Of a stretch of DNA of 11,655 nt, positions 1 through 6,158 are shown piece by piece. The first letter of the stretch is position 1. Each line of letters starts with the position of its first letter. Source of the DNA: SIAJ01 sp036266155 (GTDB lineage: Bacteria; Planctomycetota; Planctomycetia; Gemmatales; Gemmataceae); the NCBI GenBank assembly GCA_036266155.1, contig DATANR010000280.1, positions 1 to 11,655 of the forward strand, written 5' to 3'. Below the pieces are notes generated by a model. It worked only from the letters and a program-made list of their open reading frames with translations. It was not told where the DNA came from and did no database searches. Position numbers and translations under genes: made by a program.

Positions 1-21
1 TCTCCCCCGAAGCGGGGGAGA
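1..21. repeat. Short GC-rich palindrome at the left edge of the window
   Basis: A perfect 9-bp stem (TCTCCCCCG at 1-9 and CGGGGGAGA at 13-21) with a 3-base loop lies just upstream of the first exbD gene. The 3' side continues as GGGAG, so the full palindrome may extend to the left beyond the window. There is no T-run after it on the plus strand, so a simple Rho-independent terminator is not supported. It could be one copy of a dispersed intergenic palindrome, or an end-of-gene hairpin for whatever lies upstream. Copy number cannot be judged here. Confidence 0.55.
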
Positions 22-44
22 GGGAGCCAAACCGAGAGCTTTCT

Positions 45-761
45 ATGGCCGAGCAGCCCAAACGCTTTTTCGACCTCTGGTTCGTACAAGCGAACACGGT
101 GACCAAGGAGGTCCCGTTCCACGTCGTCACCGATTGGGTGCAGCAGAATCGCGCTGTCGCTGATGACAAGGTGCGGCCATCCGGCACGTCCGATTGGTAT
201 CCCCTCGGTTCCGTCAACGCGTTTCAACCATATTTCCCCAGCGCAGAACTGCCGCCGTCTGAAGAGCCCGAGGAAATTGCTCCGGTCGAACTTGAGCCGG
301 AATGGCCGAGGTCCGTGCCCGACGACGACGATGACGTCGACATGATCCCGCTGATCGACATCAGCCTCGTGCTCCTGATCTTCTTCATGATGACGATGAC
401 GGTGTCCGCCATTTCGCGGATCAAGGTCCCCGACATGCAGAATGCGACGACGATCGAAACCAACCCCGAGGTGGTTCGCATCGATATCGACGTTCGCGAC
501 GGCGGCTACTTTTACGCGCTCGGTCTCGGCATTAACGCGCCAGCGGCCGAGGACGACAAATTGGAAAGCGACGTCGTGCTGAAACAGCGCCTCGACGCCC
601 GGCTCAGCAAGGTCGTCAATCCGCCGAAGGTGCGCATCGCGGCCCACGGCGACGTTCCTTATGAGGTAGTTAGCGAAATCCTGAGCGCCCTGGAAGATCG
701 GCGACTCAAGGGACAGATCAGCGAGGTTGCCGTCGAGGTCAACGAGCGAGCCAAGCCATGA
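45..761 (+). CDS. exbD: ExbD/TolR-like biopolymer transport protein with N-terminal GYF_2-like domain (first of pair)
   Basis: Predicted 238-residue subunit of a proton-driven ExbB-ExbD/TolQ-TolR-type inner-membrane motor. Residues about 8-64 look like a GYF_2 (DUF4339-type) domain, with the pattern LWFV, then a helix-like stretch, then VRPSGTSDWYPLG. An acidic linker (about 65-99, including DDDDD) leads to one membrane helix at about 101-121. That helix carries the family's key aspartate in PLIDISLVLLIFF (D105), equivalent to the proton-path Asp of ExbD/TolR. Residues about 140-232 form the periplasmic ExbD domain, ending with the usual VPYEVVSEILSAL-type segment. The ATG at 45 follows GAGAG at 33-37 at suitable spacing. 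The stop overlaps the next gene's start (ATGA, 758-761), implying translational coupling. ExbD proteins of proteobacteria are about 140 residues; the extra length is the N-terminal domain. The ExbD call is firm, the GYF_2 call is by eye, and the cargo or outer-membrane partner is unknown. Confidence 0.88.
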   Translation: MAEQPKRFFDLWFVQANTVTKEVPFHVVTDWVQQNRAVADDKVRPSGTSDWYPLGSVNAFQPYFPSAELPPSEEPEEIAPVELEPEWPRSVPDDDDDVDMIPLIDISLVLLIFFMMTMTVSAISRIKVPDMQNATTIETNPEVVRIDIDVRDGGYFYALGLGINAPAAEDDKLESDVVLKQRLDARLSKVVNPPKVRIAAHGDVPYEVVSEILSALEDRRLKGQISEVAVEVNERAKP

Positions 762-1396
762 CCGTCCATCTCTGGAGCGTTCGCCCTGCGGGATCGAATT
801 TCGCTGTCGACGGCTTGTCGTCCGACGACGTGCTCGACGGCGTCAAGGAAGAATTGTGGGACCCGACCGACGAGGTCATGGGGCCAAACGATTCGGAGTG
901 GGTGCCCCTCGATCGCCATCCGGTGTTCGCCCAGGCGATGGCCGATTACGAGCCGCCGCCCCCGAAGCACCCGGAAGACGAGACGCGGCTCGACATGAAT
1001 CCGCTGATCGACGTCGCCCTGGTGCTGCTCATCTTCTTCATTCTGACGACGACCTATGAAGAGCTGCGCAAGGAATTCAACCCGCCGACGGGCGAAAAGC
1101 AAAACAAGGTCGGAGTGACCACCGACAAGGATTTGGACAAGATCACGGTGCGTGTGACGGCCAAGCTGGAAGACGGCCAGACGGTCTTCCGCGTCGGCGT
1201 CGGTGGCGAACTGGCTGTGGTCGCACAGAAGGACCTGGAAGCGAAGTTCAAGGAATTCAAGGACGAGAACCACCGGGCGCTGGCGATGGAAGTCGATCCG
1301 CAGGTGCCCTGGAAGTCCGTGGTGGCGATCCAAGACGCGGCCGCGGGGGCGAAGTTCACCGAGATTATTCGCGTCATGCGGCCGCCCAGTGAGTGA
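758..1396 (+). CDS. exbD: ExbD/TolR-like biopolymer transport protein with degenerate GYF_2-like N-terminus (second of pair)
   Basis: A 212-residue paralogue of the preceding gene. Residues about 3-63 resemble the same GYF_2-like fold, with LWSVRPAG at the start and EVMGPNDSEWVPLDRHPVF at the end, but more loosely. A proline- and acid-rich linker (65-78) precedes the membrane helix at about 81-100. This contains NPLIDVALVLLIFF with D85 as the proton-path aspartate. The rest (about 101-212) is a periplasmic ExbD domain, with VPWKSVVAIQDAA near the end matching the conserved late helix of the family. The ATG lies inside the end of the upstream gene (ATGA overlap), so the two are almost certainly one operon and may form a heteromeric ExbD pair. 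No ExbB/MotA-type partner is visible; it would be expected upstream of the window. Divergence between the two N-termini suggests an old duplication with specialisation. Confidence 0.85.
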   Translation: MTVHLWSVRPAGSNFAVDGLSSDDVLDGVKEELWDPTDEVMGPNDSEWVPLDRHPVFAQAMADYEPPPPKHPEDETRLDMNPLIDVALVLLIFFILTTTYEELRKEFNPPTGEKQNKVGVTTDKDLDKITVRVTAKLEDGQTVFRVGVGGELAVVAQKDLEAKFKEFKDENHRALAMEVDPQVPWKSVVAIQDAAAGAKFTEIIRVMRPPSE

Positions 1397-1406
1397 CCGG
1401 CTCGAG

Positions 1407-1509
1407 TGTACTCCTCACGCTCCGCGTGAGGACAAGAGCTACTCGAACATCGGACATTGATGCTCCCCGAAGTCCGACCCAAATCCTCACGCGGAGCGTG
1501 AGGAGTACA
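1407..1509. repeat. REPIN-like element: two hairpin palindromes in perfect inverted orientation
   Basis: The 26-base arm at 1407-1432 is the exact reverse complement of 1484-1509. Each arm is itself a hairpin: TCCTCACGC (1412-1420) pairs with GCGTGAGGA (1424-1432) around a 3-base loop, and the same occurs at 1484-1492 and 1496-1504. The 51-base spacer contains a further 6-bp inverted repeat, TCGGAC (1450-1455) and GTCCGA (1472-1477), so the whole element can fold as one long nested hairpin. It fills most of the gap between the second exbD and cstA. Two REP palindromes in inverted orientation is the definition of a REPIN. I see no flanking target duplication and no transposase. It could also act as an mRNA-stabilising or terminating structure between the exbD operon and cstA, although no T-run follows. 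Confidence 0.75.
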
Positions 1510-1531
1510 TTTTCGACTAACGGCAACCATC

Positions 1532-3742
1532 ATGCTTCCACTGGCCAATGCCTTTTTCGAGACGCGCACCCTGACGTCGGGTGAGGAACAGCACCTGTTG
1601 CGGGCCATGCCCGTGATGCTCGGCGTTTTGTGCGTGCTCGCGATCGCTTATCGCTTCTACAGTGCCTTCCTCGCTGCCAAAGTGGCCGCGCTTGATGACA
1701 GCCGCCGCACGCCGGCCCACGAGTTCAACGACGGCCAGAACTACCACCCGACCAATCGCTGGGTACTGTTCGGCCACCACTTCGCCGCCATCTCCGGCGC
1801 TGGCCCGCTGATCGGGCCGGTATTGGCGATGCAGTACGGTTACGCCCCCGGTTTGCTGTGGCTATTGATTGGCGTCTGCCTCGCGGGAGCCGTTCAAGAC
1901 ATGCTGGTGATGGCTGCGTCCGTGCGGCGTGGCGGCAAGTCGCTCGCGGAGATTGCTCGCATCGAATTGGGCAAGCCGGCGTCGCTGATCGCGTCGCTGG
2001 CGATTCTGCTGATCGTCGTGATGGCGCTGGCGGGCTTGGCGTTTGTTGTAGTGAAGGCGTTGGGCGGCGAGGACGCGAAGTTGCCGGCGGGAACGGTCGT
2101 CATCACACCCAACAGCACTGCGGCCGACATCGCCGAGAAGACAACTGAAATCTCGTTTCCGCCGGGCTGCGTGGTCCGGTACCCCGGCACCGCGGCGGAA
2201 ACAAAACGGCCCGAAGCATTCCGAGTGCGCCTTCGGGGCGATGGCTTCCTTGTCTGGGTGCCTGAGGGGGCGGGCGCCGCTTACACACTTCCGAAGGGTA
2301 GCGTCCAAATCATCCCCGGCAGCAGTTGGGGCACGTTCACGATCGCGATGACCATCCCCATCGCCCTGTTTGTCGGCCTCTGGATGTATCGCATTCGCAA
2401 GGGGCGCATCGTCGAGGCGTCGATCATTGGCGGTGTGTTGACGCTCGGAGCCGTGGTGCTAGGCGGGTCCATTCCGGGCTCGTCGTGGGAACGGTACTTC
2501 GACCTCGATCAGCACGAAACGATCGTCGCTCTCGGCGTCTACGGCTTCATCGCCGCGACATTGCCCGTCTGGTTATTGCTGACGCCGCGCGATTATTTGT
2601 CGAGCTTCATGAAGATCGGAACGCTGATTTTGCTCGTCGTCGGCGTCATCGTCGCCAATCCGACACTTCAGCATCCGCCGATCAACGAGACCTTTCAAAA
2701 TGGCGGACCGACGTTCGGCGGCAACGTGTTCCCGTTCGTGTTTATCTGCGTGATGTGCGGGGCCATCTCGGGGTTCCATGCGCTCGTGTCATCGGGCACG
2801 ACGCCGAAGATGATCGACCGCGAACGCGACATTCGGCCGATCGGCTATGGGGCCATGCTGACGGAAGGGCTGGTCGGTGTGGTAGCCCTGATCGCGGCCG
2901 CCGCGATGCCGCCGCAACTCTATTACTCGATCAATGTCGACGTCGAGAAAGTGCCCCAGTATCAGGAGCAACTCGACCAGATGTACGAGAAAGTCGGCGC
3001 GACGCCGGCCGCGAACGACAAGATGCAAAAAGTCGGCGTCCGCGACATGCACCAACTCAATCTGGCCGAGGCGGAGGAATTGGTTGGCGGCGAATCGCTC
3101 CGCGGCCGCACCGGCGGGGCCGTCACGCTGGCCGTCAGCATGGCGACCATACTAACCAGCGCCTTCGACTGGACCGACGGCCGCGTGCATGACTTGATGA
3201 AGTACTGGTACCACTTCGCGATCATGTTCGAGGCGTTGTTCATCCTGACCACGATCGATGCCGGCACACGCATTGCGCGTTATTTGTTCCAGGAGACGCT
3301 GGGTAAGGTCTATGCGCCGTTCGCGCGGCCGAACTGGTTGCCCGGAGCGCTGCTGGCGACCGCACTGGTCACGCTCGGCTGGGGTTCGCTGGTTTGGAGC
3401 GGGGAGATTCGCACAATCTGGCCAATGTTCGGCATCGCCAACCAGCTTCTCGCAGTCTTGGCTCTGGCGATCGTGACCACCTGGCTCGTGAACTCCGGCC
3501 GTGGCCGCTATGCGTTCGTGACGATCCCGCCCATGCTCTTCGTCATGTCAACCACGCTGTCCGCGGGCGCCATCATGGCGAACGACCCGACGTTCCGCGG
3601 GATGAAGCTCATCTTGATGCTCTTCGTGATCGCATCCATCTGCGTAGTCGTCTTCATCGCCATCGCCAGGTGGCTCCAGCGCCTGCTGGTCTGGCGGGGT
3701 GGCGGGCCTCCATTGCAGGATCGTCTCGACTTTCGCGATTGA
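1532..3742 (+). CDS. cstA: CstA-family carbon starvation protein (pyruvate/peptide transporter) with large loop insertion
   Basis: A 736-residue polytopic inner-membrane protein. The CstA signature is clear: AIAYRFYSAFLAAKVAALDD (about 38-55), NRWVLFGHHFAAISGAGPLIGPVLA (75-99), AGAVQDM (118-124), SGFHALVSSGTTPKMI (413-428), RGRTGGAVTLAVSMA (524-538), FEALFILTTIDAGTRIARY (566-584) and WPMFGIANQLLA (630-641). Known members import pyruvate or peptides, generally when nutrients are scarce. Odd feature: between VVVKAL (172-177) and SWGTFTIAMTIPIALF (265-280), normally close together in the family as I recall it, lie about 85 mostly polar residues. They probably form an extra loop outside or beside the membrane. 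A second polar stretch (about 465-522) precedes RGRTGGA. The ATG at 1532 has no convincing Shine-Dalgarno; the ATG at 1607 is an alternative that would remove 25 residues ahead of the first membrane helix. The gene stands alone after the REPIN-like element. Confidence 0.92.
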   Translation: MLPLANAFFETRTLTSGEEQHLLRAMPVMLGVLCVLAIAYRFYSAFLAAKVAALDDSRRTPAHEFNDGQNYHPTNRWVLFGHHFAAISGAGPLIGPVLAMQYGYAPGLLWLLIGVCLAGAVQDMLVMAASVRRGGKSLAEIARIELGKPASLIASLAILLIVVMALAGLAFVVVKALGGEDAKLPAGTVVITPNSTAADIAEKTTEISFPPGCVVRYPGTAAETKRPEAFRVRLRGDGFLVWVPEGAGAAYTLPKGSVQIIPGSSWGTFTIAMTIPIALFVGLWMYRIRKGRIVEASIIGGVLTLGAVVLGGSIPGSSWERYFDLDQHETIVALGVYGFIAATLPVWLLLTPRDYLSSFMKIGTLILLVVGVIVANPTLQHPPINETFQNGGPTFGGNVFPFVFICVMCGAISGFHALVSSGTTPKMIDRERDIRPIGYGAMLTEGLVGVVALIAAAAMPPQLYYSINVDVEKVPQYQEQLDQMYEKVGATPAANDKMQKVGVRDMHQLNLAEAEELVGGESLRGRTGGAVTLAVSMATILTSAFDWTDGRVHDLMKYWYHFAIMFEALFILTTIDAGTRIARYLFQETLGKVYAPFARPNWLPGALLATALVTLGWGSLVWSGEIRTIWPMFGIANQLLAVLALAIVTTWLVNSGRGRYAFVTIPPMLFVMSTTLSAGAIMANDPTFRGMKLILMLFVIASICVVVFIAIARWLQRLLVWRGGGPPLQDRLDFRD

Positions 3743-3772
3743 AGCACCGGCAAGAGCAGACTTCTAGTTTCT

Positions 3773-3834
3773 GTAGCGGACGTCGCCAGACTTCCGTCTT
3801 CACGCTCGACCGCAAGTCTAGCGACTTCCGCTAC
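3773..3834. repeat. Imperfect 21-bp inverted repeat downstream of cstA (dispersed-palindrome type)
   Basis: The arm at 3773-3793 (beginning GTAGCGGACGTCGCC) and the arm at 3814-3834 (ending GCGACTTCCGCTAC) are complementary at 19 of 21 positions, with a 20-base loop between them. The element begins about 30 bases after the cstA stop codon. In RNA it would give a strong long-loop hairpin that could protect the 3' end of the cstA transcript or, read from the other strand, that of ftsH. It lacks a following T-run. Its form suggests one copy of a dispersed intergenic repeat, different in sequence from the elements at 1-21 and 1407-1509. Confidence 0.6.
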
Positions 3835-3900
3835 GAATACCCAAAGTTATCTCTTGTGAGCGCGTCGTGCGTTCGTTCCGCGGTTGCGTTTGGCCTGTTT

Positions 3901-4161
3901 CCAGAAACGCAATGTTCCGCGTATCGCTTTGATTCCGCGGCTTTTCCGCGTGTCGGGCCCAACAGAACGAACGAACCAGAAACGAAACCGCTGCTGCAAA
4001 ATAGACATTGCCAGCAAAAACTGTGTGCGATTAGCACCGCGCGGATGCGGAATCCGCCATTTTCGGACACGCTTTGGACGCGCGAAACGCAACTGATTTC
4101 GCCGATAACCGTTATCCACCAAGCATTTATGTCAGACCCAGCCCAAAAATTGCGTTTCTGG
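3901..4161. repeat. Segment bounded by perfect 13-bp inverted repeats
   Basis: CCAGAAACGCAAT at 3901-3913 is the exact reverse complement of 4149-4161. The enclosed segment is 261 bases including the arms and relatively A+T-rich. The shorter word CCAGAAACG recurs at 3976-3984. I see no direct duplication of the flanking bases, which argues against a recent MITE-type insertion. The repeats may be the ends of a decayed mobile element or may pair as a long-range stem in RNA. Existence of the repeat is certain; any meaning is inference. Confidence 0.35.
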
Positions 4162-4195
4162 GGTGTGTGTGTTTTTGAACAAAACGGGACGGCTG

Positions 4196-6154
4196 CTATT
4201 CGATGCGCTCGGTGGTGATTTGATCGATCATCGGAGTTTGCCGGGCATGGTGCTCGAGCAGGTTCTTGCGGGCGGCCGCGCTGATGGAGAAGCCGTTCTT
4301 GTCCAGCAGTTCGAGTAATTCGCGATCCTCGAGCACTTCCTTTTCGATGAGTCGTTGTGAAACGGCCGAGAGTGCGGGGCGTCCGTTTTCGAGGACGTCG
4401 CGAACTCGATGCAGACACGATTCAATGATGGCCCGGACTTCCAGATCGACTTCGCGAGCGGTCTGCTCGCTGTGGCCGCGTAATTCGCTGTGCCCGCTAT
4501 CGAGATACGCCGACGCTGGAGCCGAGAGGTAAATGCGGCCGAGCCGGCTCATGCCGTACTCGCGCACCATCTGCGTGGCGAGCCGGCTTGCGGTGTTCAG
4601 GTCGCTCGTCGCGCCGGTGGAGATTTCGCCGAGCGCGATTTCCTCCGCGATCGTGCCGCCGAGGGCCACCATGATGCGAGCTTCGAGTTCACCGCGGGTC
4701 ATCAACATGCGATCCATATCCGGACGCTGCAGCACATAGCCGCCGGCCAGGCCACGGGGAATGATCGAGACCTTGTGCACGGGGTCGCTGTGCTCGACCG
4801 CACACGCCACAAGCGCGTGCCCGGCCTCGTGAACGGCCACACGGTTCTTTTCCTCGGGCCGCATGATGCGACTCTTGCGCTCAAGCCCCACGGCCCCACG
4901 TTCGATAGCTTCCTCGAAGTCACGCATCGAGACCTGATCGGCCCCACGGCGGGCCGTGAGCAAGATCGCTTCGTTCACGATGTTTGCTAGATCAGCGCCA
5001 ACCGATCCCGGCGTGAGCGCGGCAATCTTGCGCAGATTGACGTCCGGTGACAGCTTCTTGACCGCGACAACGTGAACGCGCAGGATCGCTTCCCGCCCGT
5101 CGATGTCCGGCCGATCGACGACAACCTGGCGATCGAACCGGCCCGGTCGGAGCAAGGCCGGATCGAGAATCTCCGGTCGATTGGTCGCAGCCATCAGGAT
5201 GACGCCGGTGTTGACGTCGAAGCCATCCATTTCGACGAGCAGTTGATTCAGCGTTTGCTCGCGTTCCTCATGCGAGGCGACCGAGTTGCCCGCACGCGAG
5301 CGCCCCATCGCGTCGAGTTCGTCGATAAAGATGATGCACGGCGCCTGGGCTGCCGCCTCGCGGAACAAATCGCGGACGCGTGACGCACCGACGCCGACGA
5401 ACATCTCCACGAAATCGCTGCCGGAAATATTGAAGAACGGCACACCCGCTTCACCCGCGACAGACTTGGCGAGCAGCGTCTTGCCGGTCCCCGGCGGTCC
5501 CACCAGTAGGACACCCTTGGGTATGCGCCCACCCAGATCCTTGTACTTGTCGGAATCCTGTAAGAAATCGACGACTTCCTTGAGTTCTGCCTTCGCCTCT
5601 TCGATGCCCGCCACGTCCTTGAACGACATGCGCTTCTCACCCGCCTCATACAACCGATGCTTGCCGCGGCCGAAGCCAAATTGCCCACCGAGGCCCAAGT
5701 ATTTTCGTGCCACCAGGACGCAGATCAGCACGACAAGCAGAATCAAAACCAGATAGGTAATCACCTCCATCAGGACCGTCAGACTCGATTTCTCACCCTC
5801 CGCCTCATAACCGGGCGCGTATTGATCGAGCGTCGCGAAGAGTTCCTTATCATCTTGCACGCCGACTCGGCTCGTCCGGAACGAAATGACTGTAGGTGCG
5901 CCCGCCGCCGCATCCGTCAACCCGGAAACGCGATCGTCGAACACAACTTCGCCGCGAATCGAAGTCGCGCCGACACGGACGTGTTGAAAACGAGCGCCAG
6001 GGCTCTTGAGCATCTGCTTGAAGGTGCCGTAGCCGACCGTGACGACGTTGGACTCGCGCGGATAGAGCAAGTTGAGGGCTATTACGATCCCGACGGCGGC
6101 GACGATTCCATAACGCAACGTGTAACGAAATCGGCCGGGTCGCTTCTTATCCAT
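4196..6154 (-). CDS. ftsH: ATP-dependent zinc metalloprotease FtsH
   Basis: A 652-residue membrane-anchored AAA+ protease that unfolds and degrades membrane and regulatory proteins as a hexamer. Order of parts: short cytoplasmic N-terminus; first membrane helix about 13-31; extracytoplasmic FtsH_ext domain about 32-123; second helix about 125-148; AAA+ module with Walker A GPPGTGKT (219-226), pore motif FVG (252-254), Walker B IIFIDELDA (274-282) and second region of homology ending LLRPGRFDR, with arginines 336 and 339; M41 protease with HEAGH (442-446) and probable third zinc ligand D518 in GATSDLN. All catalytic residues are present. GGTIAEE replaces the commoner GGRxAEE, suggesting a divergent paralogue. 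The ATG at 6154 is chosen over an in-frame upstream start at 6265 because it has GAGGGA just ahead and avoids a 107-base overlap with the epimerase gene, which ends only 4 bases upstream. The two probably share a transcript. Confidence 0.95.
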   Translation of the reverse strand: MDKKRPGRFRYTLRYGIVAAVGIVIALNLLYPRESNVVTVGYGTFKQMLKSPGARFQHVRVGATSIRGEVVFDDRVSGLTDAAAGAPTVISFRTSRVGVQDDKELFATLDQYAPGYEAEGEKSSLTVLMEVITYLVLILLVVLICVLVARKYLGLGGQFGFGRGKHRLYEAGEKRMSFKDVAGIEEAKAELKEVVDFLQDSDKYKDLGGRIPKGVLLVGPPGTGKTLLAKSVAGEAGVPFFNISGSDFVEMFVGVGASRVRDLFREAAAQAPCIIFIDELDAMGRSRAGNSVASHEEREQTLNQLLVEMDGFDVNTGVILMAATNRPEILDPALLRPGRFDRQVVVDRPDIDGREAILRVHVVAVKKLSPDVNLRKIAALTPGSVGADLANIVNEAILLTARRGADQVSMRDFEEAIERGAVGLERKSRIMRPEEKNRVAVHEAGHALVACAVEHSDPVHKVSIIPRGLAGGYVLQRPDMDRMLMTRGELEARIMVALGGTIAEEIALGEISTGATSDLNTASRLATQMVREYGMSRLGRIYLSAPASAYLDSGHSELRGHSEQTAREVDLEVRAIIESCLHRVRDVLENGRPALSAVSQRLIEKEVLEDRELLELLDKNGFSISAAARKNLLEHHARQTPMIDQITTERIE

Positions 6155-6158
6155 TCCC

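Larger units (their letters stand above)
3743..4195. other. Long intergenic region between convergent cstA and ftsH, with repeats and no supported gene
   Basis: This 453-base gap separates the ends of two convergent genes. By my hand count 3841-4200 is about 52% G+C, visibly lower than the flanking coding DNA. It contains an imperfect 21-bp inverted repeat (3773-3834), a perfect 13-bp inverted repeat enclosing 261 bases (3901-4161), four copies of TTCCGCG on the plus strand (starting 3876, 3915, 3933 and 3944) and a small hairpin GCGGAT/ATCCGC near 4041-4057. No hairpin followed by a T-run is visible on either strand, so the terminators of cstA and ftsH are not identified. Open frames on both strands here are compositionally unconvincing. 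It may be a decayed insertion, a small RNA locus, or simply non-coding DNA. Confidence 0.6.

Noticed and set aside
1407..1509. CRISPR-like reading of the repeated hairpins
   Set aside because: Only two copies, in inverted orientation, with a palindromic core and no cas genes; REPIN-like is the better description.
1054..1608. A 184-codon minus-strand frame across exbD, the REPIN-like element and the cstA start
   Set aside because: Antisense to two well-supported genes; the CTPHAPRED peptide in it comes from the repeat.
2326..3192. A 288-codon plus-strand frame inside cstA
   Set aside because: Arg/His/Asp-rich shadow of cstA in another frame.
4112..4120. TTATCCACC, one mismatch from a DnaA box
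   Set aside because: A single imperfect site with no companion boxes, no AT-rich unwinding region and no dnaA/dnaN nearby; not an origin.
3847..4122. A 91-codon minus-strand open frame in the cstA-ftsH gap
   Set aside because: Very rich in Arg/Lys, no recognisable domain, no ribosome-binding site, and it spans the repeat-containing region. It looks like a chance frame.
4141..4166. Possible ftsH terminator stem (CCCAG/CTGGG) read on the minus strand
   Set aside because: Only a 5-bp stem with a long loop and no T-run after it.
3831..4418. A 195-codon minus-strand frame overlapping the ftsH 3' end
   Set aside because: Its first part is ftsH read in another frame and its composition is typical of a GC-rich shadow.
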